Positions 50,343 to 62,455 of a DNA stretch of 64,000 nt are shown here, piece by piece (position 1 is the first letter of the stretch; each line of letters starts with the position of its first letter). The notes below the pieces were generated by a model. That model had not been told where the DNA came from. It was given only the letters and a program-made list of their open reading frames with translations, and made no database searches. The translations under genes were made by a program, and so were the position numbers. Source of the stretch: Spongospora subterranea f. sp. subterranea (taxonomy: Eukaryota > Endomyxa: Phytomyxea > Phytomyxea > Plasmodiophorida); NCBI GenBank assembly GCA_049724395.1, contig JAUGWO010000030.1, positions 62,001-126,000 on the forward strand, in the 5' to 3' direction.

Positions 50343-51158
50343 ATGCAGCCATCGTGCCGGATATGCCTGGAAGATTCAGCTGTGTCCGATCTAATTCAGC
50401 CGTGCCAGTGCAAGGGTTAGCCAACTGCATGTATTTTTACAGGTTTCTCGATTATGCCTTATCAACAATTTGGCCACCTTAGGATCGATTAGATACGTTC
50501 ATCGGAGGTGCTTAAACGAATGGAGGGCAGTCTCGCAGAAACGAAACTCTTTTTTTTCATGTGAACTTTGTAATGCTTCATATTACTTCAGTGACCAAGG
50601 TCGTCGCCGGTCTCATGTTCGCTATTTTGCCATCGGTTTAATGGCTCCAGTTTTTTGTGGAATTGTTGTTGGCTCTGGATATATTATGAAGGTATGCTTT
50701 GAAAAAATCAAATGAAAAGACCATAGAGTACATGGGTTTCCATAGATTGTCGAACTATTTCTAACACAAGACTTCCCTGCTTGGAAGGAATTCCTCTCAA
50801 TCGACAAACTTCACGTGATCTATGGGGTCTTATTGCCTGCTGCATTCGGACTCGGTCCGTTTTGCAGTGTTATCAACATTGGGACGCCACACATTCTTAA
50901 CCTCGCTTTGAACGGGTAAACATATCCACTGATTTTCCGAACCACAATTAAGTTCCTTGTGTCAGATTTTCTCTTGACTCCATCACCCAGTTTATGTTGG
51001 AAGTCATAGTATTTGCCATAGGTATTATTATCGGGTTATCGCGAATATTATCATGGACTTACGAAAGAACACTACGGAAACTCGAACGTGTCCTTTTAGA
51101 CGAAAGCCAGATTTTGGACCTTCAATGTCGAGGGTCGCATATAAAACACAATGAATAG
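50343..51158 (+). CDS. RING-CH (MARCH-type) membrane E3 ubiquitin ligase
   Basis: Four exons (50343-50415, 50483-50691, 50746-50915, 50966-51158) join in phase to 214 residues. The protein begins almost directly with a RING-CH zinc finger: CRICLED, CQCKGSIRYVH, HRRCLNEW and CELC give the C4HC3 ligand order of the MARCH family. At least three hydrophobic segments follow: FAIGLMAPVFCGIVVGSGYI, a weaker one around VIYGVLLPAAFGLG, and QFMLEVIVFAIGIIIGLS, then a charged C-terminal tail (YERTLRKLERVLL). MARCH ligases transfer ubiquitin to membrane proteins to drive their endocytosis or degradation. A stop codon in frame five to nine bases before the ATG supports the start. The exon 1 boundary falls inside the zinc finger. 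The partner substrates are unknown. Confidence 0.9.
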
Positions 51159-51370
51159 TGATGCACTTGCCACATTATGTGAATTTTAAGGTATTAAGAG
51201 TATATATTTTCTTTACGGGAAAATGGCCGAGTGAACACCAATTTGACAACGAAACTTTTCAAACCACGAGAGCTTTGTTCCTGGAAAATATTGCGCCAAT
51301 ACGTACGTCGGTGATGTTTTTGCTGCAAAAGCGTTACTGTATCACATAGCATGTAATCGAACAGATTGGA

Positions 51371-54112
51371 TTACGATGTACACTTCAACTCAAGCATTGA
51401 CACCCCGCCCGAGGCACAAAGTTTCTGATTTGCGCCTTTGCTCAGCAGAAACTCGACCATTCTCAGGCTAAGTCACTGATTAATATTTACCATCAGTGGC
51501 TGCTTACCCTGAAATCTAATACCGCCCGTAATGAACTGCATGAAATAAGGGGGTCTGGGCTTTTGCATCTCTAGCATCGATTTTGATTCCTTTGATAGAA
51601 CACAGTAATTTTGCAATATTAACCCTGTCTTTGGTTCAAAAAAGGATACGTTGTTAATTTTAGAATTTACTGGGTAGTGACATGAAGTGGAGTGAGTCCG
51701 GTATTCGATGCTTTATTAACGGCAGCTCCATTGGCTAACAACATTTCCACCATGTTCACCCTAATACAGCAATCATAACAGTCACTGATCTCATGGAAAT
51801 CGATATCAAATTACCGAGTACAATTTTTTTTTCACGGCGTAAAACAAAGGAGTTTTTCACCACGACGGTTTGCATAGTTCATCAGACTGGGATGCCTTTC
51901 GCAAAGCAAACTTAGAATCGTTGTTCTGTAAGTATTTGATTAGTGGATGAATTCTCAGGGCAGTAGAACATACTGGTTTTGATAACATGTCACATGAAAC
52001 CCATTATCTCCAATACGGTCTGGAATCAAAACATTCGCATTATTGTTGATTAGCGTCACGGCAGCTTGGAGCCTGCGACATAGACAATAACGAAATTGAT
52101 GTAAATATCACAGTTGAATGGACCTAAGATTACCGATTAGTTTTGAGGGCGGAAATTAGGGCAGTTTCAAAAGCGTAATCTCTTGCATTTATCTGGATCC
52201 GATCGTTGGCAAGCAATTTAAGCAACATTGCATCGTTATCAGTCGCAACTGCTAAATGCAGCGCTGTAGTGCCATCGACGTTCAGCTTACGAACATCAGC
52301 ACCTTTGGCTAGTAACAATTTCACAGCGAACTCGCTGATGTGAAAATAATCAATAGAAAAAATCATTGAAACCGAATCAGAAACCTACAACCCATTTTCC
52401 ACTGCAAAAAACAGAGGAGTTCGGCCATCTTTGTTTTTGGAATCAAATTTGACGATTGATTGATCCAGTAGTCTTTTTACGATTCGTGGCCTTTGAAGAT
52501 TTTAGAAAAAATCCTTCCATAGAAGAAAACGGTGGCCATACTGGAACTGAGCGCAAGCAAGATGAAGGGGTGTATTTCCCAGCGCATCTGCAATACTAGC
52601 ATCGGCTCTGTTATCCAGTACCTTGAGAGCAATATCCTCCCTATGAATATACCATGGAGCTTACTCAAAGAGATGGAAGGACGAATACATAAAAAGCGTG
52701 CAGGCTGCAGGAAAAAACGTCATGTGAAAATAACAAATGAAAATTAATATTGGTAAATAAGAGACACCTTAAGGAATGTTTTTGTTTAAAGATGGGCCCG
52801 AGGATAGTTCTCGGTAGCCGAAGCGCTACAGATGAGCGTGGAGAAAAATTGAAAAATTTAATTCAACTTGAATTGAAATGCTAAATGGGTCACGCTACCT
52901 GTTTGTGGTCAAAGCCCGAAGCAGGCCCGTCATACCCGACAAATCCTGAACATCAATACTAGCGCGCCTGGCAATCAACTGCATAATTACTGGCTCACTG
53001 ATGTAAGAGACAGCTCAACAATGAAGAAACCTATAGATTAAACAAGCACATACTATCCATGTTCACATGCTAGGATGAAAGCAGTCTTGCCAAAGCCATC
53101 AGCGGCATCAACGTTCTCAACAACTGATGCCAATAGCTCAGCAATCTCCATACTGGATTGAAGCTACTGGTCAAACGATGATTTTACAACTGCCGCACCT
53201 TAGTACCTGGTGTCCAGTAATGCGGCGTGCAACACGTTGTTCCCAAACTTGTTCCTGAGATCAACACGAGCGCCATAATCCACCAAAAGGTTTACCGCTT
53301 CATAGCTGGTTTACACAATTACAAGAATATTACCAGCAATCCTGGATGTGTTTCTCACTTTCTCGAGAGAGCCGCCATGTACAGGGGAGTATTGAATGCA
53401 TCATCCAACGCGTCGATTTCCGCCCCTTTTGAGATTAGGCTGATCATCTTGCTTTTCCTGATTAGGGTGAATGAGATCTGTGTTGAGTTTTAGGATATCG
53501 ATAACGCGTCATTTACGTTCCTTGACGAGCCGCCCGATGCAGAGCTGTTCCGCCGGTTTGAGTCTCTCGCATCATGACGTTGGTTCGGGGATCAGATAGC
53601 AAACATGTGAGCATCTCGGTGCTATTGGAGGTTATCGCTTTCAACACTACGAGGAACTCAATTTGTAAATTGTATTGGCTTACCTGTTTGAATAAATAGA
53701 AATAATCAATGGCGTCAGGCCATCAATATCAGCAATGTTTGGGTCAGCCCCTCCTCGTAATAGCATCTCTGATTTCTGTTTCCTAAGCAACACACTTTAA
53801 AAATTAAGCTGTCATAGGGCTCGCGATTGCCTAACCAATTGTGGGAAACAGCGATATAAAGAGCTGTTTGACCATTCTTATCTTGAGAATCGAGATTCGT
53901 GCGCGCTTCGATCGCTTTTTCCAATATTCCCTCACTGAGTAGTAATAACGGATGAAATCAGACGACACATGTTTAACCAGTTTATTTTTTCCATACTTTT
54001 GAAAGACAGCCCACAATATATCCTGTGGCCCAGCTTGACTATAGACGACAGAACTGCTGTCGAGACTGACAACCGCAATCGTCAACATCACGAACAGTCG
54101 CCCAAACATCAT
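51371..54112 (-). CDS. Ankyrin-repeat protein with N-terminal signal peptide
   Basis: The start at 54112 gives MMFGRLFVMLTIAVVSLDSS, a good signal peptide. After the first intron (3' end near 53939) ankyrin repeats follow: GILEKAIEARTNLDSQDKNG with QTALYIAVSHN, then units near 53750, 53560, 53420, 53270, 53100, 52950, 52600, 52430, 52300, 52200, 52040, 51720 and 51440. I estimate 13-15 repeats, many on their own exon, each with the TPLHLA-type or TALxxA motif and GA(D/N) turn (for example LLLAKGADVRKLNVDGTTAL). The last unit ends LLSKGANQKLC before a stop at 51371-51373. No membrane span or catalytic domain is seen, so the protein is probably secreted or lumenal. Not every splice site was fixed. 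Confidence 0.8.
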
Positions 54113-54939
54113 TGAAGTCTTGCAATAAACTCTGTTTTCAGAATGAGGAGAGCTGACCTCTGATTTTCTGTTAGCCAGATTGAGACAGTGGGGACTTGAT
54201 AGTTGAAGCCACCCTAAAGTAGGATATTAAAAGGGGCTGCAGGTGCCCTCATTTGCGTCATTAGAAGAGGTGGGGCCTTTTACGCAAGTCCCTATCAATA
54301 AATCTGTTTTCTCGATTCGGAAATAAAGGAGCAAGGTCTTGACTCTGAATTGTCTTGTTAGGAAGACGTGGATCATATGAGATATCTGGGTTATTGTTTA
54401 GTTCCTGGAAGGATAAATGTTATAAGGGTCTCCCTCATTTAGCCATTGGACGAGAGGCGAGGCCGAACGAATAAGCCTCTGGTCTAAAACCGGGTAACCT
54501 GGTTCATATCGCAACTGTAAATTAATATGGCATACGAGACCAGCTTCATGCTGCCTCTGGTTCGTGTGTCGTCAGCGGTTGAATTTCAAATGAGTAAAAT
54601 ACTCGCAAAGGGGATCGGTTGGTTGAAGCACAGGAGCCACGAAATCGATGTGAAGTTGGACTACCCAGAACTGCCGACCACGTTTGTCCTTGACCTTAGA
54701 GGACTCTACTGTGAAGATAATGATTCTCTTTTCGGACACGAACGCGATGAGATACGAAACGAGAAACGTAACTCTGACCTCCGAGTGGCCGTAATTAGGA
54801 GTGGTAGGGGAGTGCCGTGCATCCATCATGCTGAATCATGCACCCACACTCTCCCAGACTCATGCTTGACTGACTCAACACCACTCGCCAGTCGTCAGCC
54901 TTCCAATATATATCAGTCGCCCTAAGGCGCCGGCGATGG
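54113..54939. other. Promoter side of the ankyrin gene, then probable transposon flank
   Basis: 54113-54500 probably contains the ankyrin gene promoter. From about 54500 to 54939 both strands have open frames without recognisable domains. Since this lies directly beyond the RNase H end of the copia fossil it may include its downstream terminal repeat, but I found no matching copy at the other side. Confidence 0.35.
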
Positions 54940-57900
54940 GTGCACACAACCCATGCCCGATGCTTCCATCATGACATCAATGGTCTGACGTAGAGGCGGC
55001 TTTGTCAGTGCGGCTGCCGGGTTCCCGTTCGAGTCGACGCGCTCGAACGTAATGTGACCACCATTGACGCATTCTCTAATAACATATTGCCATCGGACAC
55101 GGATATGGTTGCTGCGATCCGTAATGGCGTTCGTCTTTACCATCTGCTCCGCAGCGGTGTCATCATTCAATGCCTCCGGATCAAATTTGTTAACTGGGAA
55201 GTGACTCTTCTTGAACCTGATGACGATTTCAGGACAACCTTCGACATACCGCATCACATGCACCATCATTTGGAAGTGTTCCTGTCCCGGATTTAGAATG
55301 TCTTGACGGCGGCGACACTGCATGTGTCACATCCGGACAGATCCAGGCACCCAACACCTTCCTTGTACGGTTCGTGCCGGTAGGGTTCACCACTCTTGCG
55401 TCGTGACGTTCTCCTCTGCCGCTCAGCGACTCATCAATCTGCAACCGGGACCGCTCCACGACCCCTCTAGCGTACTGGGCCTGATCCACTGTGATTTAGT
55501 GGCTGTGCTGCTCTACTCTCATCCTCAGAATCCACTGAGCTGGCCCTAGGTCCTTCATCGTGAACGTCCTGCTCCACTCCGCCTTCACTCGCGCGATTTC
55601 TCGAGGTTCGTACCGATCATCACGAAATCATCCACAAACACGCCGATCTCCATGAGCTGATTAACCCCATTCGCCTTTGTGCTTTTGTGAACTGACAGAG
55701 ATCCCCAGGAACTGTGGTAAATTCGATCTCGTTAAGTACGGAAGTCAGCTTTTCGTACCACAGCCTTGGCGCTCAACAAGACCGTGCAAAGCCGGGTGTT
55801 ATTGCCACACCCTCTTGGAGCGGTCGCCACTTGTGACGTTTCGCGGTTGCTCGCAGTACATTGCCACCGGTAGGACACCCTTCAAAAACGCTGTTTTTAC
55901 ATCCATTTGGTGAATGACAACGCCCCACATTGCTGCCAGCGATATCATAATTCGCAACATCGCGTAACGTAGCGTCGGCGCATGTGTCTCTGTCAACTCC
56001 TTTGAATCTATCGCAGCATCCTTTTCCGACAAATCGAGCTTTGAACCGAGCGCACTCTTCCTTTTCGTCTCGTTTCATGGTTTGCACCATCATCGACGGC
56101 ATCATCTGCTCGTTAGACGGCCGGTCCACGACGTCGAATACGACCTAGTCCACTAACGCTTTGTACTCCTCTTCAGCCGCCAAGAACTCTTTCTTGTACC
56201 GGCCGTTTAACGCCTCGCGCTCGTTCCGGGCTCCGTCGTCATTCGATTAATGACACGAGCGCCATCAGGGCCTCATTAGTCTTCTTGGTCGAATAATTCC
56301 ACGATTATCCTCGTTCGTAGAATCAAAGGACACATTTCGTCCGTATCATCGCTCATGTCTAGCTCTGCTGCGGAATCCTCTTTCGCGACGAGACTAATCC
56401 GCGAACCATACCGATTGTTCCCCGAATGCGATCTGATCGCCGTCGTGATTGTTCAGCGGATGCTCCCTTCATATGCCGCCCTTAGCGGCTCCTTCGTGTC
56501 GTGCTCTTCTTGTACTTGTCCCTGGACATGGTCCTTGTCAACCCGATTTTCACCGCGGCCGCCATTTTCGTCTCGTCCTCTTCGCGACTGTCTTGATCCG
56601 TCAGCACAACATTGGCTTCCTACATACGCTTCTCTGTACCTTTCCCGTCCCCGCTTGCTTCAAAAATAAATTTCTCCTTAAAGAAAACCACGTCGCGTGA
56701 TTCTATGATCTTTCGGCTCGACCAAGCACCCGGTAGGCCTTCTTATCCTGGCAGGCGCCCAAATGCACTGCCTTCTCAGCTTTGGATCTAGCTTAGCCTT
56801 GTGCTTCCGCCTTATTTTTACCCAAGCCTCGCAGACGAACGTTATCGTTCGCGTGATGTCGGCCTTCTCACCGGTTAACTCTCCTCGATAGGGGGGTTGT
56901 CTTGCCGTCCTGTCTTGCCAGTCGGACACGGTTGCGAATCCAAGTTTTGTATTGAGCATTCTCCGTCCAATACTGCTTCGGTACTCCAGATCGCACCTGC
57001 GCCGCTCTGACCATTCGGACGATCTTCTTTTCAAATGTTTCCGCGAGACCATTTTTGGAAGGTCGATCTGTGTCGGAGAACGCTTGCTTAATGCCGATTA
57101 GTCGTAGCCCGTCTGCTATTTTCCTAAACGTGTCCTCCTTGCCTTAGTCCGCCCTCAGCATGTCAATTCGGTACCCGCTCATGGCTTCTAACCGTTTGAG
57201 CACACACATCATGACGTCGTCTGTTGATCTTTTGTTGCCAGGTTCACCTTTGCCAGCGCTCCTGTTGCATGATCTGCGTAGATTTGCCATGGACTGTTTT
57301 CCATCACGCGACCGAGTGTCAAAGGTCTGCAGATCAGCGCCAACGATCTGTAGTTACCATCCATATCCTCTGCTTCGTGATCACCGCATTGTAGGTTTGT
57401 CTCAATACACACCTTCTGGGCAATTCGGTCTTGGCCAGGTCAGTTGAGTCCACGTTCAGCCCGAGCACCACCTCGTTTGCCATAGCCTTCTTGATAGTTG
57501 TGGTTGACAGGTCGCCTAACCTTTGCGTGCGCTGACGCCAATAGAAATGACCCTGCTCGTCCTCGCGGCTGGCCCCGGCTTGTCTTTGTACGTCGGGTTT
57601 GGGGGCTGCCGGAGCCAAATCCCAGACTGAAAATCCTGGACCGCGTGCAGATCCAGGTACAGCAGTCGCACGGTGCCGGTCACCAACACCTTGCCGTTCT
57701 TGTCGCGGATCTGAGATGACCGCGCCGTCTCCACATGCTCCGCGCCTGTTCCCAGCCTGGAGAGTGCCATTTTAATAGCGACTGCATCTGGCGCAAATTC
57801 GTCTTGAAATTTGATGTGGCCTCCAGACGCTGCTCCTAACACGATCTCTCCTCGACCTTGGATGCGCATACGGTCCCGCCAACGAAGCCGATCGTTGGTT

Positions 57901-59050
57901 CGTCTTTTATCGGCAGTGTGCCTGGCTGGTCGAGATGTGATCACAGGTCATGGCACCATCCATATTTCGTGAGATCTCCCCACTTGATAAGGCCATATAT
58001 ATGAGCATCGCGACGTAGGCGCCTCCATCTCGTTAACCTCCACCACGCCAGGAGAGGCAGTCGCCCAAGATGGCCATGACCACGACGGGAGGTGGTGCCA
58101 AGTTCAGAGGAAGGTGTTTCAGATGCGGGAAGGCAGGCCATCGCGCAGCTAACTGCCGAGAGGACAGGAAACCGGACAGCCTTATCAAGTTGGAAAAGCC
58201 ACGACATGGCGATCACGATTAGGTGATGGATGGGGCGAAGACCTGTGGTTACATTCCGACCAACAAGACACCCTTCACCAACTTGAAGCTGTACGCCAAG
58301 AAAGAACGCCCAACGATTGGCGGCGTTGGGTGCGACCGTAGACGCATCCACGGTCGAGAAACCACCTTCCATCATGGTCATGGCCGTCTGGGACGACTCC
58401 CTCCCCTCTTCTTCTTCCATCAGTGTCTGTCGACGAATACGCGCCACTATTCTCCTTTTGACCTCTGAAGGTGTGAACTCTGCACTCTCCAGATTCACCA
58501 GTTTGACTATTTATGTCTTCCAGCTGGTCCGAGAGACCCAGCGTCATTCTCAATGCCAAATCGTGAGCGCTCACACTTGATATTTTGCAACATGGCAATA
58601 TCTGCCGCCGTCGTCCGCATTTCTGCCAAATACTCCTGGACTCCTTGACTGTGGGTTATTTGGACATCGCAGCTTGTTCAGTATCTGCAACGACGCCAGA
58701 TCCTGCTTCGTGACCCCAGCATATTCCGCCTTGGTGGCATCCATAGCCTCTTTCGGGGGTGCACGACGCAACCCATAACTGTATTTTTTGTGAGGATCAT
58801 GGAGGTTTATCGTCTCGCAGTGCTGGAACGCCTCAGGGCCTAAATGGACGACGATGAGGATGATGAATTGGTCTGGCAAGTTATGCAGGACATTTTGGAT
58901 GAAATGCACAACGAAATCCAGGCGGTTCGTTACCTGGTCGTCGCCCCAATCTCCCTCGCGCCCGTGCTGCTGCTCATCTTCGGCTTTATGAAGACTATTT
59001 TGCCCTTCTCCTCTGTATAACGTACAGATTGAGCCTGATGTCTTGCTCAT
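54940..59050 (-). mobile_element. Ty1/copia retrotransposon (fossil, broken)
   Basis: Parts read mainly on minus, in the family order gag, integrase, reverse transcriptase, RNase H. A gag-like region lies at about 59050-58400 (contains NLPDQFIILIVVHLG), an integrase-region segment at about 57950-56680, a reverse transcriptase segment at about 56130-55600 with VDVKTAF-type and FVDDF motifs, and an RNase H segment at about 55490-54925 (ITDRSNHIRVRWQYVIRE). The element is broken in many places and cannot be whole. A zinc-knuckle coding stretch lies on the opposite strand inside the span (about 58080-58220), so it is also rearranged or carries a second insertion. Long readable stretches suggest it is not very ancient. 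Paired terminal repeats were not found. Confidence 0.88.
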
Positions 59051-60110
59051 TCAACTTCAACGACAGTGTATCTTCGAAAGAGTGTCGGGCTTGGAACGAA
59101 AATCATTCCACTTTGGCACCGACTCAAAAAGTGCCAAAAACGTGTTCAAAACAAAAAGATGATTTCTTTCAGCGCGAGAGCTGTTGTCATGATGTCATCA
59201 TTCGTACCCCTCTCATTCAAATCGTTTAAAGCACGTGCGCTCCTACTAACTTTGAGGCATCGTCCTGTATGGGGTTTCATTTTCGAATGAAGCGGTCGAG
59301 ACGACCGTCGAGTGGTTTCATCTGCGCTGCTCGCGATTGGAGTCATACGACCTTCCGCGAATTGATTGAAGAAACCGGAAGTGTTCCTCAACTCGATCCC
59401 AGGACGTGTCGGATTTTTGGCCAGTACCATTGGCAGGGTCTTGAAAAACATTGAGCCATGAACGTGCCAGTTAAACTTCTTCCTCAAAGGAAAAAATCAG
59501 TCCGCGTTGACGCTTGGCGACTGTGGTCATTAAAGCGAAAAAACGTCAAACAGGGAAATGGGAATGAAGACAAGTGGTACCGTACCTATTTGCACGTCGA
59601 AAAAAAAGCAGTTTTCAGTCCTTGGCACCCTTTTTCAGTCGACTGTAAAACGTTTTCCGTTTACAGTCGCGCGGTGGGGCACTCGGCCGCACTCCGCAAA
59701 GTGCGGAGTTTACACTACACCTACTGCGGTAGGAGACGCTCTGACACGCCCCGGACAGTCTGACACGCCGCGCCATTGTATGTATGTTCGTATTGCGCGC
59801 AGCCTGCAAGGTATAGAAGGGTACTGTACACTTCAGTACCTACATTAATTTTTCGCCCTCAAACCAGGGTTGAGGGTCATTCAAGTCAGAATTCAACGGG
59901 TTCAGGCCTTAACAGAAACATTTTTATTTCTGTACAAGTTTTTACTGTATCGGATCACTGCCGTTACTATTTAGGGTCGCCCTTCCTAAGTAGCCCCCCA
60001 ATCCAGAAAGGGGTATCATATTCATTAACCGACCGAACCAGCATCGCGATCAATGGGTCACGATAGTGGGCCGACCAGCGGGTCGTCGAGCAATTTCTTA
60101 TTCCCTGAGT
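59051..60110. other. Intergenic between the copia fossil and the carrier gene
   Basis: About 1 kb with no recognisable gene on either strand. The two hairpins at 59641-59709 are its only marked structure. The last part presumably contains the carrier gene's promoter or first untranslated exon. Confidence 0.4.
59641..59709. repeat. Two adjacent perfect hairpins
   Basis: gactgtaaa (59641-59649) pairs with tttacagtc (59660-59668), a 9-bp stem with a 10-base loop. Twenty-two bases later actccgca (59691-59698) pairs with tgcggagt (59702-59709), an 8-bp stem with a 3-base loop. They lie in a non-coding stretch about 400 bases upstream of the carrier gene. They could be the ends of a small element, or a structured RNA, or chance. 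Confidence 0.5.
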
Positions 60111-61445
60111 ATGATATCGGCTGGCATATCGGGCTGCGTTGCCGAGGCGGCGTCACTTCCCTTAGACACGATTAAAGTCCGATTACAGGTTGGATTTTAC
60201 CACATTTGTCCTGTAAATTTTGCTGTTAATATCGCCTATACAGAATCAATCACCTTCAGCAACATCGACACCCTATACTGGTGTCGCAAATTGTCTAATT
60301 CGCATGACTACTGAAGAAGGACCAGCGGCTCTTTGGAAAGGGTCGATTATGTCGTTGCCGCTGATGAGAATGGTAGGTAACTAATACTCTATCATCTTTA
60401 TATAGCTTGATGCCCGGCCTTGCACGACAAATGGTCTTTGCTTCATTACGAATTGGTCTCTACAATCCAATACGAGACTTGTACGCTAATGGCGCCAAGG
60501 GCGAAGATATTGGGTTGGGAACCAGAGTAGCTGCCGGTCTTACAACAGGTTCGAACCCAAAGACCTTAGCCAGATAGTTCTCAGAATTTTTATAGGCGCG
60601 ATTGGAATTAGCTTCGCAAATCCCGTTGATCTGGTTAAGGTCCCTCGCCGATGTCTGACTTAGCAGTTATAATGCGTACCCAGTTCATTGCAGGTTCGCC
60701 TGCAATCAGAAGGCCGTCTTCCACCTGGAGTTCCTCGCCGCTATTCCAGTATGGCGGATGCATTTCGGCAGATTTACAGAGCTGATGGTACTCCCAACCT
60801 GCAAGGGTTATCAATGTTAACTAATGATTTAGAGAAACAGGAATCAAGGGATTTTGGACGGCATATATTCCTAATGTTGCCAGGAATTCCACTGTTAATG
60901 CAGCTGAATTAGCTGCGTATGATCAGTTGAAATCGATAGCAGTTAATCGCTGTGGAATGTCCAGAGACGATGTTAAAACGCATCTCGCGTAAATGAATGG
61001 AAAAATCGTGACCGGGCGTTAACATTACTGTTCAGATGCGCTATTGGGGCTGGATTTTTCGCAACTGTTGCTGGATCCCCTTTCGATGTGGTCTCTAATC
61101 ATTTACGGTCTACTTTGCTTTGTCTAAATATTTTGCAGGTTAAAACTCGCTTAATGAGCGCGAAAGTCGGATCAGACGGCCTCAAACAATACAACGGACT
61201 GTTTGATGCCTTCGTCAAAGTATATATTCCACGTTTTACTCAACAGCGGTTTTGAACGTGTCGCAGATCTCTCGCGCCGAAGGTCCGTTTGCCTTTTATA
61301 AAGGCTTCGTAGCAAATTTCGCCCGGTATGAAATATTCCATGATAAATCGCATAAAGTAACCTGTGATAACATGTCAGAATCGGATCGTGGAATATTGTT
61401 ATGTTTCTAACACTGGAGCAAGTTCGTCGAGTTATGGGCATCTAA
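60111..61445 (+). CDS. Mitochondrial carrier, uncoupling protein type
   Basis: Ten exons join in phase (60111-60188, 60244-60341, 60406-60548, 60596-60639, 60694-60787, 60841-60988, 61036-61090, 61139-61219, 61267-61325, 61379-61445) to 288 residues. The three carrier repeats show their signatures PLDTIKVRLQ, PVDLVKVRLQ and PFDVVKTRLM. LARQMVFASLRIGLYNPIRD, PNVARNSTVNAAELAAYDQL and IGSWNIVMFLTLEQVRRVM match uncoupling proteins and their oxoglutarate/dicarboxylate relatives. Such carriers sit in the inner mitochondrial membrane and move small anions or protons. Family proteins usually start about ten residues earlier; the frame is blocked by a stop before a GTG at 60066, so either Met at 60111 is used or a short upstream exon was missed. 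It lies alone between retroelement fossils but shows no damage. Confidence 0.92.
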
Positions 61446-61849
61446 TATAGATTGTATCATTTCAAGTGGGTATCATCACTACCTACAGCTAGTCACTTCC
61501 AGTATTCTCGTTGCGCGTATGACAAATATCTCATCAGCGGAACTGTTGATTTGTTTACTTTAGAACCTGTTCCCCGTATTACGAGAATAATTCGGTTTGG
61601 CTCTTGATTTTTTTAAATTCAATTTCAATCCTGCCTGCAATTGATCGTTGAGTTTTCTCTTTTTTATTGAGGAATTCTGGATAGCCGAACAAACGCTGTC
61701 TTCCCACATTTTTCAATCACAGTCTTTTGTGATTGCCAATGGTTAACCTTGGCCTTGAAGACTCTACGCTATCGGTCCAAAGCCACTAAAATTGTTAAGG
61801 GGAGTTTTATCTCAACATTTGAAGTTTCAGGATTTGAAGGAGCGGCGAC
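61446..61849. other. Intergenic after the carrier gene
   Basis: No gene is seen. It may already contain degraded sequence of the gypsy scrap that follows. Confidence 0.35.
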
Positions 61850-62160
61850 TTGTAAATTTGTAGCCGTGTACGAATGAACAAAAAATAGCTCAGGACTTCG
61901 TCTGCATCATTTGATGTAAACCCCGAGCTCTCGGCGATTTTCTTGCTTTGAGAGATTATCTTCTTGTCACCTGACTTCCGTTCAGGATTTTACTAACCAC
62001 AAGAATATAATGTTTCTTTTCAATCCTTTCTCTCCTAGTATAACCTTTCAAGCAACATACACTCGGCAGATTGGAATCATTATCGTATATCATCGAGCAC
62101 ATTTCAGGCGAAATCAATGTTTGGGCTGATATGCTTTCGCGTTGGGTCTCATTCAGCTAA
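61850..62160 (+). mobile_element. Ty3/gypsy RNase H scrap (fossil)
   Basis: On plus, NHKNIMFLFNP near 61995 and EHISGEINVWADMLSRW near 62094 match the end of the RNase H domain in Ty3/gypsy polyproteins, where DHKNLxxxFNP and HIxGExNVWADMLSRW are typical. The scrap is broken and its other parts are not recognisable. It is on the strand opposite to the gypsy element at 62820, so the two are separate insertions or products of a rearrangement. Confidence 0.7.
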
Positions 62161-62210
62161 TGTGACCCATCTCCATCGTGATATCAAAACTCTAGTTCCA
62201 CATAGACTGG

Positions 62211-62455
62211 GCCTGGCTATTTCCAGTGGAACTTTTTGTTTTGTTATTGGTGTGGGTCACCTTCGTTACTAGTGGGGGGCATATTCAGTGGCCATTTCAA
62301 GTGGAACCTTTTGTTACCTACTGGTGTGCTTTGTGATAAGAACCTTCGCTATACTTTGGTCAGCAGTCTGACTCACAACAATGGTAGTGTGAGGTCTACA
62401 CGGGTTACCTATATCACATCGGTAACGAAGGTTTCACTAATAAAAATAGCCAGCA
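62211..62455. repeat. Small inverted-repeat element with internal tandem units (MITE-like)
   Basis: ctggctattt at 62213-62222 is perfectly complementary to aaatagccag at 62444-62453, and further in accttcgttac at 62259-62269 is perfectly complementary to gtaacgaaggt at 62422-62432. The left half also contains two diverged direct copies of one unit, 62215-62270 and 62290-62350 (ggc[c/t]atttc[a/c]agtggaac, ttttgtt, ggtgtg, accttcg in both). The element is about 240 bases long without coding capacity. It resembles a non-autonomous DNA transposon, or a foldback of terminal sequence from a neighbouring element. No target-site duplication was identified. Confidence 0.6.

Noticed and set aside
54430-54520. 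A possible tRNA gene (ggttcatatc resembling a B box and tagccattggac resembling an A box)
   Set aside because: The T-arm and acceptor stem do not pair and no sound anticodon loop can be drawn.
54527-54925. Plus-strand ORF of 132 codons beside the copia fossil
   Set aside because: No domain is recognisable, the opposite strand is open as well, and the place suits transposon flanking sequence. It is not called as a gene.
55229-55489. Several mid-sized ORFs on both strands inside 55-59 kb as host genes
   Set aside because: They overlap recognisable copia parts and are shadows or pieces of the fossil element.
60066-60110. GTG at 60066 as start of the carrier
   Set aside because: Nuclear eukaryotic genes rarely use GTG, and the first ATG in frame (60111) begins directly at the conserved first carrier helix.
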